Shown piece by piece: positions 52,778-61,727 of a stretch of DNA of 64,000 nucleotides (position 1 is its first letter; each line of letters starts with the position of its first letter). The notes under the pieces were generated by a model. The model saw nothing but the letters and a program-made list of their open reading frames with translations. It was not told the origin of the DNA and made no database searches. Position numbers and translations under genes: made by a program. Location of the stretch: the NCBI GenBank assembly GCA_025358355.1, contig JANYJX010000095.1:1-64000 (forward strand). Reading direction: 5' to 3'. The stretch is from Actinomycetes bacterium. Lineage in GTDB: Bacteria > Actinomycetota > Thermoleophilia > Gaiellales > Gaiellaceae.

Positions 52778-54781
52778 TCAGCTCATTCCTGCACGGATTT
52801 CGGCGAGCGGGCCGCCGGCAACACGTTGCGAAACGCCGGTCTGGTCGAGATGCTTCGTGAGGCCGCCGAGGAAGAACGGGAAGCCGGCGCCAAGGATCAG
52901 GCACGCGTCGACAGCGGCGGCGGACTCGACGACGCCTTCCTCGAGCAGGCGGCGGATTTCGTCGGCGAGAGCTTCGAGCACCGCGATCGTGAGCTGCTCG
53001 ACCGGCTGCGGTGCGTGCTCCAGCACGACGATGTCGGTGTCACCGGCCGCCAGGCTCGCGAGGGTTGCCGAAAGCGGGAATCGATCCGGGAACGAGCCGT
53101 GCAGCGTCTCGAGGACGTGATTTGCGACGCGCGGCCCGACCATGCCGAGCAGAACAGACGGCGCCATCGGCAGCCCGAGCCGGAGTACGGCTTGGTCGGT
53201 CTCCTCGATCGTATTGCCGTGCTCGAGCGCGTGCATCAGTACGGTTGTCATGCGGGTGAGCACCCGGTTGACGACGAATGCGGGCGCGTCGCGGACGAGG
53301 ACGCCGCGCTTTTTGAGGTTGCCCGTGACGGCCCAGGCGGTGGCGAGCGTCGCGTCGTCGGTGTGCGCGGTGCGGACGAGCTCGACGAGTGGCAGTAATG
53401 CGACTGGGTTGAAGAAGTGCATCCCGGCGACGCGTTCCGGATGTGCAAGCTCCGCGCCCATCTCGGTGATCGACAGCGACGAGGTGTTCGTCGCCAGCAT
53501 GCACTCGGGGCCGACGACGGCTTCCAGTGCGGCGAACACCTCGCGCTTCAGCGCCGGTTCCTCGAAGACGGCTTCGAGCACGAGGTCGCAGCCGTTGAAC
53601 ACGTCGTACGAGGTGCCGCCGGAGACGAGCGACGTGAGGAAGCGAGCCTTCGACTCGGCCAGCCGACCCTTCGCGACCATGCTCTCGAGCTCGCCGTGGA
53701 TCCAGCCGATCGCGTCGTCGACCTGCTCCTGCGTGAGGTCGCGCAGCACGAGCGGCACTTCGAGGCGGTGCAGGAAGAGCAGCGCGAGTTGTCGCGCCAT
53801 CAGCCCGGCGCCGACGATACCGACCTTCGTGACGCGCCTCGGTTCGGCGTCGATCGTGGCGGCCGCACGCTTCGCGCGGCGCTCGACGACGTCGAATGCG
53901 TAGATCGAGGCCTGCGCCTGCGGCCCGGGGAGCAGGTCGGCGAGCGCATCCTCCTCGGCTTGGTAGCCCTCCTCGATCGTCCAGGTAGCGGCGCCCTCGA
54001 TCAGGTCGAGCGCGCGGTATGGGGCGGGGGCGGCACCGTGAACTTGGTCGTCGACCTGGAAGCGCGCGCGCCGGCAGATCTCGGCGGCATCCGAAAGATC
54101 GGTGGTCAGAGCGGGCTTCGGCGCCTGCTCCTCGATCCGCGCCAGGAGGAACGCGAGCGACTCGTCGACGAACTCGACGGGCTCGAACAGCGCGTCAGCG
54201 AGTCCCAGCTCGAACGCCTTCGGCCCGGTCAGCGTCCGGTTCTGCCGCAGCGGATTCGACACGATCAGCTCGACCGCGCGCTTCGCTCCGATCAGGCGGG
54301 GAACGAGTTGCGTGCCGCCCCAGCCGGGAATGATCCCGAGCGAGACTTCGGGCAACGCGATGTGACGTACGGCCGACGAGATAGTTCGGAAATCACAGTG
54401 CAGTGCGATCTCGACACCCCCGCCGAGCGCTGCGCCGTTGATTGCCGCAAGCGTCGGGAACGGGAGCGAGCGCAGCGCGCCGAACAGCTCGTGGCCTGCG
54501 CGCCCCGCTTCGCGTGCCCGGTCGGCGGTCATGCCGGGGAACTCGTCGATGTCGGCGCCGGCCGCGAAGACGAGCGGCTTACCGGTGAGCAAGAGGCCGC
54601 TCCAGTCGCGTGCTTCGAGCTCGCTGAGAACGGTGCGGAGCGATTCGAGCGCCTCGCGGCCGAAGGTGTTTGGCTTCCGCCAGTCGGCGCCGTTGTCGAT
54701 CGTGACGAGCGCGATCTGTCCGGCGCGCGTTGTTAGCTGCCGGAGCTTGAACTGCGTCACGGGCTTGCCGCTATCTGCCAA
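52778..54781 (-). CDS. fadB: FadB-like fatty acid oxidation multienzyme (enoyl-CoA hydratase/3-hydroxyacyl-CoA dehydrogenase)
   Basis: A 667-residue bifunctional enzyme. The N-terminal crotonase domain (to ~240) has LAAINGAALGGGVEIALHCDF and ALPEVSLGIIPGWGGTQLVPRLIG, including both catalytic glutamates. The C-terminal dehydrogenase has VTKVGIVGAGLMARQLALLFL (NAD-binding, GAGLMA rather than the usual GAGxMG), AGMHFFNPVALLPLVELV with the catalytic histidine, and DAPAFVVNRVLTRMT. It is coupled to the thiolase gene upstream (TTG start at 54781 overlaps the thiolase end). An internal GTG at 54760 is an alternative start. It serves fatty acid beta-oxidation. Confidence 0.93.
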   Translation of the reverse strand: MADSGKPVTQFKLRQLTTRAGQIALVTIDNGADWRKPNTFGREALESLRTVLSELEARDWSGLLLTGKPLVFAAGADIDEFPGMTADRAREAGRAGHELFGALRSLPFPTLAAINGAALGGGVEIALHCDFRTISSAVRHIALPEVSLGIIPGWGGTQLVPRLIGAKRAVELIVSNPLRQNRTLTGPKAFELGLADALFEPVEFVDESLAFLLARIEEQAPKPALTTDLSDAAEICRRARFQVDDQVHGAAPAPYRALDLIEGAATWTIEEGYQAEEDALADLLPGPQAQASIYAFDVVERRAKRAAATIDAEPRRVTKVGIVGAGLMARQLALLFLHRLEVPLVLRDLTQEQVDDAIGWIHGELESMVAKGRLAESKARFLTSLVSGGTSYDVFNGCDLVLEAVFEEPALKREVFAALEAVVGPECMLATNTSSLSITEMGAELAHPERVAGMHFFNPVALLPLVELVRTAHTDDATLATAWAVTGNLKKRGVLVRDAPAFVVNRVLTRMTTVLMHALEHGNTIEETDQAVLRLGLPMAPSVLLGMVGPRVANHVLETLHGSFPDRFPLSATLASLAAGDTDIVVLEHAPQPVEQLTIAVLEALADEIRRLLEEGVVESAAAVDACLILGAGFPFFLGGLTKHLDQTGVSQRVAGGPLAEIRAGMS

Positions 54782-55961
54782 CGCAGCTCTCCCAGAGCAG
54801 TGCCGCGCCCATGCCGAAGCCGATGCACAGCGCGGTGAGGCCGAAACGAACGTCGGGCTGGCGATCGAACCCGTGTGCGAGTTGCGCCATCAGGCGCACG
54901 CCAGTCGCGGCCAGCGGGTGGCCGCATGCGATCGCTCCGCCGTACAGGTTCAGGCGCGGGTCGTCGGACGCGATGCCCATCCCGTCGCACCAGCTCAGGA
55001 CCTGCACGGCGAACGGCTCGTTCAGCTCGAAGAGGCCGATCTCGTCGAGCGTGACGCCGGTTCGCTCGAGTAGCTGCTTCGTCGCGGGGATCGGCCCGAG
55101 CCCCATCAGATGCGGCTCGACACCGGCGTACGCAAAGCCGACGAGGCGCATCTTCGGCTGGAGGCCGAGCTCGCGCGCGGTCTCCTCCGCGGCAAGGATG
55201 CAGGCGGTTGCGCCGTCGGTGAGGCCGGCGGAGTTGCCCGCGGTCACGCGGCCGCCAGCACGGAACGGCGTTCGGAGACCGGCCAGGGCTTCGAGCGTCG
55301 TCTCGGGGCGGAGGAACTCGTCGCGCGCGGCGACTGTCCAGCCGGCATCGCCGAAGACAGCCATCGGCACGACGATCCCGTCCATCTCGCCTGCGTCCCA
55401 TGCGGCCGTCGCTTTGCGCTGGCTCGCGACCGCGTATGCGTCGGCGTCCGCGCGCGTGAGCTGCGGCAGCACGTCGTGGAGGTTCTCGGCGGTCTGGCCC
55501 GTTGCGGCAGCGGTCTGGTCGATCAGCCGCTCGGCGGCGAAGCGCGGGTTGAAGTCGACCTCGGCGCCCATCGGGTGGTGGCCCATGTGCTCGACGCCAC
55601 CGGCGATCACGATGTCGGCGGCACCCATTGCGATCTCGCCCGCGCCAGTGGTGGTCGCGGTGAGCGCGCCCGCGCACATCCGGTCGAGCGCGAAGCCGGG
55701 CACCGAATGCGGCAGGCCGGCAAGCAGCGCCACATCGCGGCCGAGCGTCAGCCCCTGGTCGCCGACCTGGGCGGTGGCGGCGACGATCACATCACCGATC
55801 CTTTCCGGTGGCAGCGACGGACTCCGACGAAGCAGCTCGCGGACGAGCTTGGCCACCATGTCGTCGGCGCGGGTCTTCGCAAACAGGCCGTCCGGGGTGG
55901 CCTTGCCGAAGGCTGTTCGGACACCGTCGACGTATACGACCTCGCGCAGCTCACGTGCCAT
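54771..55961 (-). CDS. fadA: 3-ketoacyl-CoA/acetyl-CoA C-acyltransferase (thiolase)
   Basis: A 396-residue thiolase completing the beta-oxidation pair with FadB. The acyl-enzyme cysteine lies in ALDRMCAGALTATTTGAG. NLYGGAIACGHPLAATGVRLMAQLAHG holds the histidine region and the last block LTALCIGFGMGAALLW the second cysteine. VVYVDGVRTAFGK is the common N-terminus. The gene overlaps fadB by 11 bases, as is usual for the FadAB operon. ATG 55961. Confidence 0.95.
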   Translation of the reverse strand: MARELREVVYVDGVRTAFGKATPDGLFAKTRADDMVAKLVRELLRRSPSLPPERIGDVIVAATAQVGDQGLTLGRDVALLAGLPHSVPGFALDRMCAGALTATTTGAGEIAMGAADIVIAGGVEHMGHHPMGAEVDFNPRFAAERLIDQTAAATGQTAENLHDVLPQLTRADADAYAVASQRKATAAWDAGEMDGIVVPMAVFGDAGWTVAARDEFLRPETTLEALAGLRTPFRAGGRVTAGNSAGLTDGATACILAAEETARELGLQPKMRLVGFAYAGVEPHLMGLGPIPATKQLLERTGVTLDEIGLFELNEPFAVQVLSWCDGMGIASDDPRLNLYGGAIACGHPLAATGVRLMAQLAHGFDRQPDVRFGLTALCIGFGMGAALLWESCVGR

Positions 55962-56016
55962 TCTCGGGAGGATAGCCGCGTTGACTGACTAGTCGATCAG
56001 CCGGGCTGAACGCCGG

Positions 56017-56841
56017 CTACTGGTCGTCGGAGGCGAGCTCGCGGGCACGGTTCATCGCTGCCTGGATCGCGTTCAGGAACGCGGCCCGCACGCCGGCGAT
56101 CTCGAGCTCGCGGATCGCCGCGATCGTCGTTCCGCCCGGTGAGGTGACCATCTCGCGCAGCTCGACCGGATGCATCTTCATGTCGCGCAGCTGCTTCGCG
56201 GTGCCGAACATCGTCTGCACGACAAGCTGCGTCGAGATCTCGCGCGAGAGCCCGAGGAGGATCCCGGCCTCGATCATCGCCTCGGACAGGAGCGCGAAAT
56301 ACGCGGGGCCTGAGCCGGAAACGGCGGTGACCGCATCCATGTAGGGCTCGGCGACGCGGACAACCGCTCCCAGGTGGAGGAGCGCTTCCTCGGCGAGCTT
56401 GAGGTGCGCCTCGCTCGCGTGCGCGCCCGCGCACAGCCCGGCGATTCCCTCGTGGACGACTGATGGCGTGTTCGGCATCGCACGGACGACGGGGATGCCG
56501 TCGGCGAGGTGGCGCTCGACCGTGGCTGTTGGGATCGCCGCTGCGATCGAAAGGACGGTCTGCTCGGGCGTGATCACGCTGCGGATTTCGGTGAGGAGCG
56601 GGACGATGTCCTGTGGCTTGACGGAGACCACGACAAGCGCGGCGCGCGTGACGGCGTCCGGGTTCGAAAGAGTGGTGCGGATGCCGTGGCGCTCGTGCAA
56701 CTCCGACAGGTGCTCGGGGCGGCGGCCGGTCGCGACAATGTCGCCGGGCGAGCGCCACTCGGAGCTGAGGAGTCCGGAGATCAGCGACTCGCCGATCTTG
56801 CCGGCGCCTAGGACGGCGATGCGTCGTTCGTCTACGGCCAT
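56017..56841 (-). CDS. proC: Pyrroline-5-carboxylate reductase
   Basis: A 274-residue enzyme for the last step of proline synthesis, reducing P5C with NAD(P)H. RRIAVLGAGKIGESLISGLL is the nucleotide-binding motif. VVSVKPQDIVPLL, GIPVVRAMPNTPSVVHEGIAGLCAG and VTAVSGSGPAYFALLSEAMIEAGI are characteristic, and MVTSPGGTTIAAIRELE completes the C-terminal signature. It lies 55 bases from fadA. ATG 56841. Confidence 0.95.
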   Translation of the reverse strand: MAVDERRIAVLGAGKIGESLISGLLSSEWRSPGDIVATGRRPEHLSELHERHGIRTTLSNPDAVTRAALVVVSVKPQDIVPLLTEIRSVITPEQTVLSIAAAIPTATVERHLADGIPVVRAMPNTPSVVHEGIAGLCAGAHASEAHLKLAEEALLHLGAVVRVAEPYMDAVTAVSGSGPAYFALLSEAMIEAGILLGLSREISTQLVVQTMFGTAKQLRDMKMHPVELREMVTSPGGTTIAAIRELEIAGVRAAFLNAIQAAMNRARELASDDQ

Positions 56842-56850
56842 GTCCGGAGT

Positions 56851-57681
56851 CTAAGCCGCGCGACGAGCGCGCAGTCGGGTGCGGCGCGCGACGTCGGCGT
56901 CGGCTCCTGGAACGAGGCCCTTCGTCCAACCGAGCAGCAGCAGTTCGCCGGCGAGGCCCTGCCATTCGGCGTACGGCTCGAGGAGCTCTGCTGTTTCGGC
57001 TGCGTCGGCGGGGCGGCCCCGCAACGCGGTGACGAGCTTGATCAGCCCAAGGTCGCCGACGAGCCCATGGTCGTAGCGGCCGAGCCCTTCGAGCGCGATC
57101 ACTCCCACCGACCACGGGCCGACTCCGCGCTCTCGGGTGAGGCGAGCGAGGATGGCGGCGGTAGGGTGGTCGTGGAGGCGTTCGAGGTCGATCGTGCTGA
57201 CGAGGCGCAGGAGCGTGGCGGCTCGGCTCGCGGCAAGGCCATTCGCGCGAAGGCCGGCGGGAGAGAGGGTTCGGAGGGCTGCTCGTCCCGCGACCTCAGT
57301 TCCGCAGGCGCGGAGGATTGCGCGCTCGACCTGGCGTGCGCGACGCGCATCGACGAGCTGGCCGCACATCGCGCGGAGCGTTGCGTGCGCAACGGTTGGG
57401 AGCCGGAGTGGGCGCCAGCCGGCGAGTGCTCGGGTGGAGCGGCCCAGGAGCGCGTCGTCTGCGAAGCGGCGGTGGAACTCGGCGGTGTCGTCGTCGAGCG
57501 CGAGCATGAACCTGGCCTTGGCGAGGTTCTCCTCGGTCGCTGCGTGGACGACGACGCGGCCGTCGGGGCGCTGCCAGGCGGCTGCCGTGGTCCCGTCCGC
57601 GAGCGGCGCCGACCAGTGGCCGGAGCGCGCCATCAGCTGGAGTCGGTACGGCCCGCGCGGCGGGATGACGGCTTCCAGCAC
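56851..57681 (-). CDS. AlkA-like DNA glycosylase (HhH-GPD family)
   Basis: A ~276-residue protein. VLEAVIPPRGPYRLQL and GTTAAAWQRPDGRVVVHAATEENL form the N-terminal AlkA_N-like part. The HhH-GPD core shows VERAILRACGTEV, DHPTAAILARLTRERGVGPWSVGVIALEGLGRYDHGLVGDLGLIKLV, with GVGPWSVG in the hairpin and the catalytic aspartate in VGDLGLIK. It should remove alkylated bases from DNA. GTG 57681 was chosen because upstream codons lie in a repeat element; GTG 57729 is a longer option. It follows proC after 9 bases. Confidence 0.82.
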   Translation of the reverse strand: MLEAVIPPRGPYRLQLMARSGHWSAPLADGTTAAAWQRPDGRVVVHAATEENLAKARFMLALDDDTAEFHRRFADDALLGRSTRALAGWRPLRLPTVAHATLRAMCGQLVDARRARQVERAILRACGTEVAGRAALRTLSPAGLRANGLAASRAATLLRLVSTIDLERLHDHPTAAILARLTRERGVGPWSVGVIALEGLGRYDHGLVGDLGLIKLVTALRGRPADAAETAELLEPYAEWQGLAGELLLLGWTKGLVPGADADVARRTRLRARRAA

Positions 57682-57716
57682 GAGGCGCAGCCTACTTCGG
57701 CTGGTCTCGCGAATGA

Positions 57717-57757
57717 CCCGAGCGGACACGTCTGGGGTCAGACCCTGGCCATGTCCC
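57717..57757. repeat. Dispersed repeat unit with GGGTCAGACCC palindrome
   Basis: The unit includes the perfect 11-base palindrome GGGTCAGACCC near 57736-57746. On the minus strand it includes CGTGTCCGCTCGGG (57717-57730), identical to 36105-36118. Following it, CTGGCCATGTCCCGCCGAGAC resembles CTGCCATGGCCCGACGGGAC at 36296-36316. It sits in the gap between two divergent genes. Probably a REP-like dispersed element. Confidence 0.6.
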
Positions 57758-57831
57758 GCCGAGACAGTTTGGCTGCGGGCTTGTTCGTCTGATTCGTAGG
57801 CATTGGCCGCCGCTCGCGCTACCGTCGCCCG

Positions 57832-58449
57832 ATGACGCTCGCCGACACCGTCTCTCTCCGGTCGCGCCAACGGAAGCTTCGCCTCTTCCTCGACGAGATG
57901 CGCCCGACCGCCGCGACGACCGTGCTCGACGTCGGCGCGGACGAGGTTGGCTTCGGCGCCGCCGGCGGCCAGGACGGCTGCACGACGCACAACTTCCTCG
58001 AAGAGCTCTACCCGTGGTCGGAGCAGATCACGGCGGTCGGGCTGCACGACGGAACCGGATTCCGAGCGCGCCACCCGCAGATCGCCTACGTCCAGAGCGA
58101 CGGCTGCGCGCTCCCGTTCCCGGATCGCGCATTCGACATCACCTTCTCGAACGCGGTGATCGAGCACGTTGGCGACCTGGATCGGCAGCGCGCATTCGTT
58201 CACGAAGCAGTGCGCGTCGCGGGTCGCGTCTTCCTGACGACGCCTAACCGCTGGTTCCCGATCGAGGTGCACACCCGCCTGCCACTCGTTCACTGGCTGC
58301 CGGAGGCAGCGGCGAATCGCGCCTACGATCTGGCGCGCAAGCCGTGGGCGAAGGAGAACCGACTACTCGGGTCGAGCCAGCTTCGGGCGCTCTTCCCGGT
58401 CCCAGTCCGCATCGTGAACCTCGGCCTGACGATCGTGGCGATCACATGA
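57832..58449 (+). CDS. Class I SAM-dependent methyltransferase
   Basis: A 205-residue protein with Methyltransf_11-type motifs. TTVLDVGADEVGFGAAGG is motif I, YVQSDGCALPFPDRAFDITFSNAVIEHVGDL contains the motif for the acidic residues and the EHV motif, and VRVAGRVFLTTPNRWFPIEVHTRLPLVHWL follows. It overlaps the downstream ligase-like gene by 4 bases, so it probably modifies a surface polysaccharide, lipid or teichuronic-acid-like product. The substrate is not known. Confidence 0.82.
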   Translation: MTLADTVSLRSRQRKLRLFLDEMRPTAATTVLDVGADEVGFGAAGGQDGCTTHNFLEELYPWSEQITAVGLHDGTGFRARHPQIAYVQSDGCALPFPDRAFDITFSNAVIEHVGDLDRQRAFVHEAVRVAGRVFLTTPNRWFPIEVHTRLPLVHWLPEAAANRAYDLARKPWAKENRLLGSSQLRALFPVPVRIVNLGLTIVAIT

Positions 58450-59764
58450 CCGCGCGGATTCCGCGCCTCGCGCTCGCCGTGTTCGTTGTCGGACTCGCGT
58501 TCCACAATCTCGTGCTCGCCGAGCTGTGGGACGCGGGTCTTAGAGGGCGTAGCCTCGACGTCGTCGCCGCGTGGAAGGAAGCGCTGCTGGCGCTCGCACT
58601 CGGTGCCGCCGCCTGGCGGGCGCGAAGGCTGCCGCTCGCGACGACCGCCGACCGGCTTGCGCTTCTCTACGCTGCGTTCGTCGTTGTCTACGCCGTCCTC
58701 CCGCAAGGCTGGCTCGGCGGAAACGCCACAACCAAAGGCGTCTTGTATTCGCTCCGCCACGACCTCGACCGGTGGCCGCGTACGCGCTCGGCCGGCTCGT
58801 CGTGCTCCGCGCCGGCGACAGGAAGCGCCTCGCTTGGCTCGCGGTCGCGGTCGGCGCAGCGCTATCGATCTGGGGATTGATCGATGTCTACCTCGTGCCG
58901 CTGCAGTGGTGGCGCGATTCCGGCGTTCCCGGCTGGTTCAAGGATCAGCTGTCGCTCAACTATGGCCACGGTCTGACGGGCCTGCCCGAGAACTGGGTCT
59001 ACAACACTGGAGACGAGACAAACCCGATTCGCCGGCTCGTCGCGACGTTCCTCAGCCCGCTCGCCACGGCGTACTTGCTTGTCGTGGTGCTGCTGTTCCT
59101 TGCAGCGCGGGAACGGGCCACGCGCTGGTCAAACGTTGCCGCGCTCGCCTGTTTCGCCGGGCTCCTTTGGACGCACACCCGCGCCGCAACGCTTGCCCTT
59201 GCCGGCGGGCTCGTTCTGCTCGCGGCCGCGCAGCGTCGCTGGCCGCCGCTCGGCCTCGCCGCTGTGGTCGTCGGCGTCTCGGTCGGTTTCTTCGCCGCCT
59301 ACTCGTCGATCGGCCCATCGACGAGCTACACGGCGACGGAGCTCGCCGCACTCAGGGAGAACGCGCACAAGCCGCACCCCGCTGGCGGCGACCCGTTCTC
59401 GGCTGGCGATACGTCGCTCTCGAGCCACTGGCGGAATCTCCGAGACGGGCTGCGCACCGTGATCCACCATCTGCAAGGGTTCGGGCTAGGGAACGCCGGC
59501 ACCGAGGCAAAGCGAACCCACGTTGACATCCTGGCCGGCGAGTCGACGTACACCCAGCTCGGCGTCGAGATCGGCCTCGTTGGGATGCTCGCGTTCGTCG
59601 CGTGGAGCCTGGCCGTCTTCCGCGGCTTGTGGTCGCGCTCGCCGTGGCTCTTCGCGGCGTTCGGTGCGGTCCTCGCGCTCGGGCTACAGACCGACCTCCT
59701 CGGTGTGCACTGGCTCGCGTACTGCCTGTGGGCGGCGGCCGGCGCTACCCTCCAACAGGAATGA
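58446..59764 (+). pseudogene. O-antigen ligase/polymerase-like membrane protein gene with a frameshift
   Basis: Two frames together make one ~439-residue membrane protein. From ATG 58446: FVVGLAFHNLVLAELWDAGL to VLPQGWLGGNATTKGVLYSL RHDL. From about 58770, another frame: PVAAYALGRLVVLRAGDRKRLAWLAVAVG through Wzy_C-type signatures (LWTHTRAATLALAGGLVLLAA; GFGLGNAG; STYTQLGVEIGLVGMLAFVAW) to 59764. Restoring one base (as CTC GGA CCG) joins them. Wzy_C proteins polymerise or ligate surface polysaccharide. The ORF is functional only if the frameshift is an assembly error. It lies between a methyltransferase and a VOC gene. Confidence 0.78.
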
Positions 59765-60243
59765 GCATCGATCCACGGGTCGACATCGGTCACACCCACT
59801 TGAAGGTCGCCGACCTCGATCGCGCCCTCGGCTTCTGGCACGACGTTCTCGGGTTCGAGGTCCAGCAACGGTACGGAGATCAGGCTGCGTTCCTCTCGGC
59901 GGGCGGCTATCACCATCACATCGCGCTTAACACCTGGGACAGCCTTGGCGGCTCACCGCCGCCGCGCGGCACGACCGGGCTGTTCCACGTCGCGATCCGC
60001 TACCCCGATCGCGCAACTCTTGCCCACGCGCTGCGCAGACTCCTTGCGGCCGGCATCGCGCTCGACGGCGCCACGGATCACGGGGTCAGTGAGGCGATCT
60101 ACCTGCGCGATCCCGACGAGAACGGCGTCGAGCTGTACCGCGATCGACCCCGCGATGAGTGGCCACGAACCGCGACAGGCGAGCTCGCGATGGTGAATGC
60201 GCCGTTCGATCTGCGCGCGTTGCTCGACGAGAATCCCGCATAG
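59761..60243 (+). CDS. VOC family protein (glyoxalase/catechol-2,3-dioxygenase-like)
   Basis: A 160-residue single-module VOC protein: IGHTHLKVADLDRALGFWHDVLGFEVQQR, YHHHIALNTWDSLGG, LFHVAIRYPDRATLAHALRRL and AIYLRDPDENGVELYRDRP. H in HTHLKV, H in YHHHIALN and E in GVELYRDRP make a His/His/Glu metal-binding pattern common to catechol-2,3-dioxygenase-like proteins. The actual function is unknown. ATG 59761 overlaps the end of the ligase-like gene (ATGA). Confidence 0.82.
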   Translation: MSIDPRVDIGHTHLKVADLDRALGFWHDVLGFEVQQRYGDQAAFLSAGGYHHHIALNTWDSLGGSPPPRGTTGLFHVAIRYPDRATLAHALRRLLAAGIALDGATDHGVSEAIYLRDPDENGVELYRDRPRDEWPRTATGELAMVNAPFDLRALLDENPA

Positions 60244-60271
60244 CCGAGCGCGAGGTCCGTACCATGGAGGA

Positions 60272-60943
60272 ATGCGTCGCCTGAGTGACAGGCGGGTCGC
60301 GACGATATTCGCGCTCGTGCTCGCCTCTGGGTTCTGTTTCGCGCTTGTCTGGCTACGCGCCTGGCGAACCGGAGAGAACGACTACGGGTTCCTCGTCTGG
60401 AACCTGGAGCTCGCGTGGATCCCGTTCATCGTCGCGCTTGCGTTCTACGACAGCTGGCGCCGCGGCCGGCCGCGCTGGCTGCTTGTCGCGCTTGGCTCGC
60501 TGTGGCTGCTGTTCCTCCCGAACGCGCCATACATGGTGACCGACCTCGTCCATCTCGGGCGGATCTCGGGCGCGCCGCTCTGGTACGACGGCGCGATGAT
60601 CTCGGCGTTCGCGGGAACCGGCCTGCTGCTCGGTCTCGGCTCCGTGTTCCTCGTGCATACGGTTGCGTTGCGGACGCTAGGCCCACGTCTCGGCTGGGCT
60701 GTTCTGCTCCCGGTGCTCGCGCTGTGCAGCGCCGGCGTCGTCCTCGGCCGGTTCGCACGGCTGAACAGCTGGGACGCGCTCGTTCGGCCGGGACGGCTCG
60801 TGGAGTTCATCGCCGCGCACGCCGCCGATCCGCTCGCGAGCCGCCGCGCACTGGCCGCGACCGCGGGCTATGCGGTGTTCCTCGTGCTCGCGTACGTCGT
60901 TCTCTACACGGTGTCGAGCCTGCGGCCCGAGCTCGAGCGCTGA
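60272..60943 (+). CDS. DUF1361-like membrane protein
   Basis: A 223-residue integral membrane protein with seven or so hydrophobic segments: FALVLASGFCFALVWLRAW, LELAWIPFIVALAFYD, LLVALGSLWLLFLPNAPYMVTDLVHLGR, and YDGAMISAFAGTGLLLGLGSVFLVH. LFLPNAPYMVTDLVHL, with LNSWD later, is the DUF1361 family signature. Function is unknown. GGAGGAATG: the SD lies before ATG 60272. It overlaps the next gene by 1 base. Confidence 0.8.
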   Translation: MRRLSDRRVATIFALVLASGFCFALVWLRAWRTGENDYGFLVWNLELAWIPFIVALAFYDSWRRGRPRWLLVALGSLWLLFLPNAPYMVTDLVHLGRISGAPLWYDGAMISAFAGTGLLLGLGSVFLVHTVALRTLGPRLGWAVLLPVLALCSAGVVLGRFARLNSWDALVRPGRLVEFIAAHAADPLASRRALAATAGYAVFLVLAYVVLYTVSSLRPELER

Positions 60944-61173
60944 TGGGCAAGGGCTACGCCGAGGGGCCAGCGGCCGAGGAGGCCGAACGCAGGCTCGAGG
61001 AGCTCGCCGCCGGCGTGCCGCCACCCGCGCCGCCGGATCGCGCGGCGGTTTACGGCTCGACGGTGGACGACCCAGAGCGGCACTTCATCGGCTGGCGCGA
61101 CGATGTCGATCCGGACGCGCTCTTCGCCTCGGGCCAAGCCTGGGGCGTCGCAGTCGTCCGACACCGCCCGTAG
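60943..61173 (+). CDS. Small hypothetical protein
   Basis: A 76-residue protein, MGKGYAEGPAAEEAERRLEE then LAAGVPPPAPPDRAAVYGSTVDDPERHFIGWRDDVDPDALFASG. It is acidic and proline-rich with an N-terminal helix. ATG overlaps the end of the DUF1361 gene (TGATG), so it is translationally coupled. I do not recognise a family. Confidence 0.55.
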   Translation: MGKGYAEGPAAEEAERRLEELAAGVPPPAPPDRAAVYGSTVDDPERHFIGWRDDVDPDALFASGQAWGVAVVRHRP

Positions 61174-61199
61174 TTGCTTTATGGCGATGTGTTGCTTTA
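61173..61199. repeat. Direct repeats GTTGCTTTA upstream of a secreted-protein gene
   Basis: GTTGCTTTA occurs at 61173-61181 and at 61191-61199, a spacing of 18 bases. The first copy overlaps the end of the preceding gene. The 116-base gap is otherwise unremarkable. The repeats might be activator or repressor sites for the following gene; nothing identifies the binding protein. Confidence 0.4.
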
Positions 61200-61289
61200 C
61201 GCAGGACTTACGTAGCCTCTGAATCTCGTTTACAGGACGCCGCGATGCTCTGAGCGGCAGATACACCATCCAGAAGGAGCACTTCGCAC

Positions 61290-61721
61290 ATGAGCAAACG
61301 CGTCCTCATTCTCGCCGCGGTCGTCGCGGCGCTGGCGGTTCCCGCCATCTCGCTGGCGGACGACGGTGGCAGCGCGCCTGCCACGCACGACGGCAGCAAG
61401 CTGTCGGCTCGCCTCGACAAGATCTCGGCCCGGGTCGACGAGCGGTTCCAGAAGTTCTCGGCGAAATGTCTCGTCGCGAACGCGCCGAAGCAGTGCGAGA
61501 GGGTCGCCGGGAAGGCTGTTCGGCGGATGGACAAGGCCCAGTCGCTCCTGACGAAGATCGAGTCGAAGATCAAGGAGAAGTGCGCCTCGGCGACCCCGCC
61601 GGCGAAGTGCGCGAAGGCCGCCGAGATCACCGGCAAGATCGCCGCCCTCCTCTCGAAGCTCGCCGCCGACGAGTCGGCGATCAAGGCCGCGTTCCCGAAC
61701 GCCGGCAGCGCCACCAGCTAG
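61290..61721 (+). CDS. Small secreted coiled-coil protein
   Basis: A 143-residue protein with a Sec-type signal peptide MSKRVLILAAVVAALAVPAISLA. The mature part is basic and helical (LSARLDKISARVDERFQKFSAKC; VRRMDKAQSLLTKIESKIKEKC; CAKAAEITGKIAALLSKLAADES) with four cysteines (C60, C69, C96, C106 approximately) that could form two disulfides. A periodic hydrophobic pattern suggests a coiled coil. No family is recognised. A large hairpin follows. Confidence 0.75.
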   Translation: MSKRVLILAAVVAALAVPAISLADDGGSAPATHDGSKLSARLDKISARVDERFQKFSAKCLVANAPKQCERVAGKAVRRMDKAQSLLTKIESKIKEKCASATPPAKCAKAAEITGKIAALLSKLAADESAIKAAFPNAGSATS

Positions 61722-61727
61722 CCCCCG

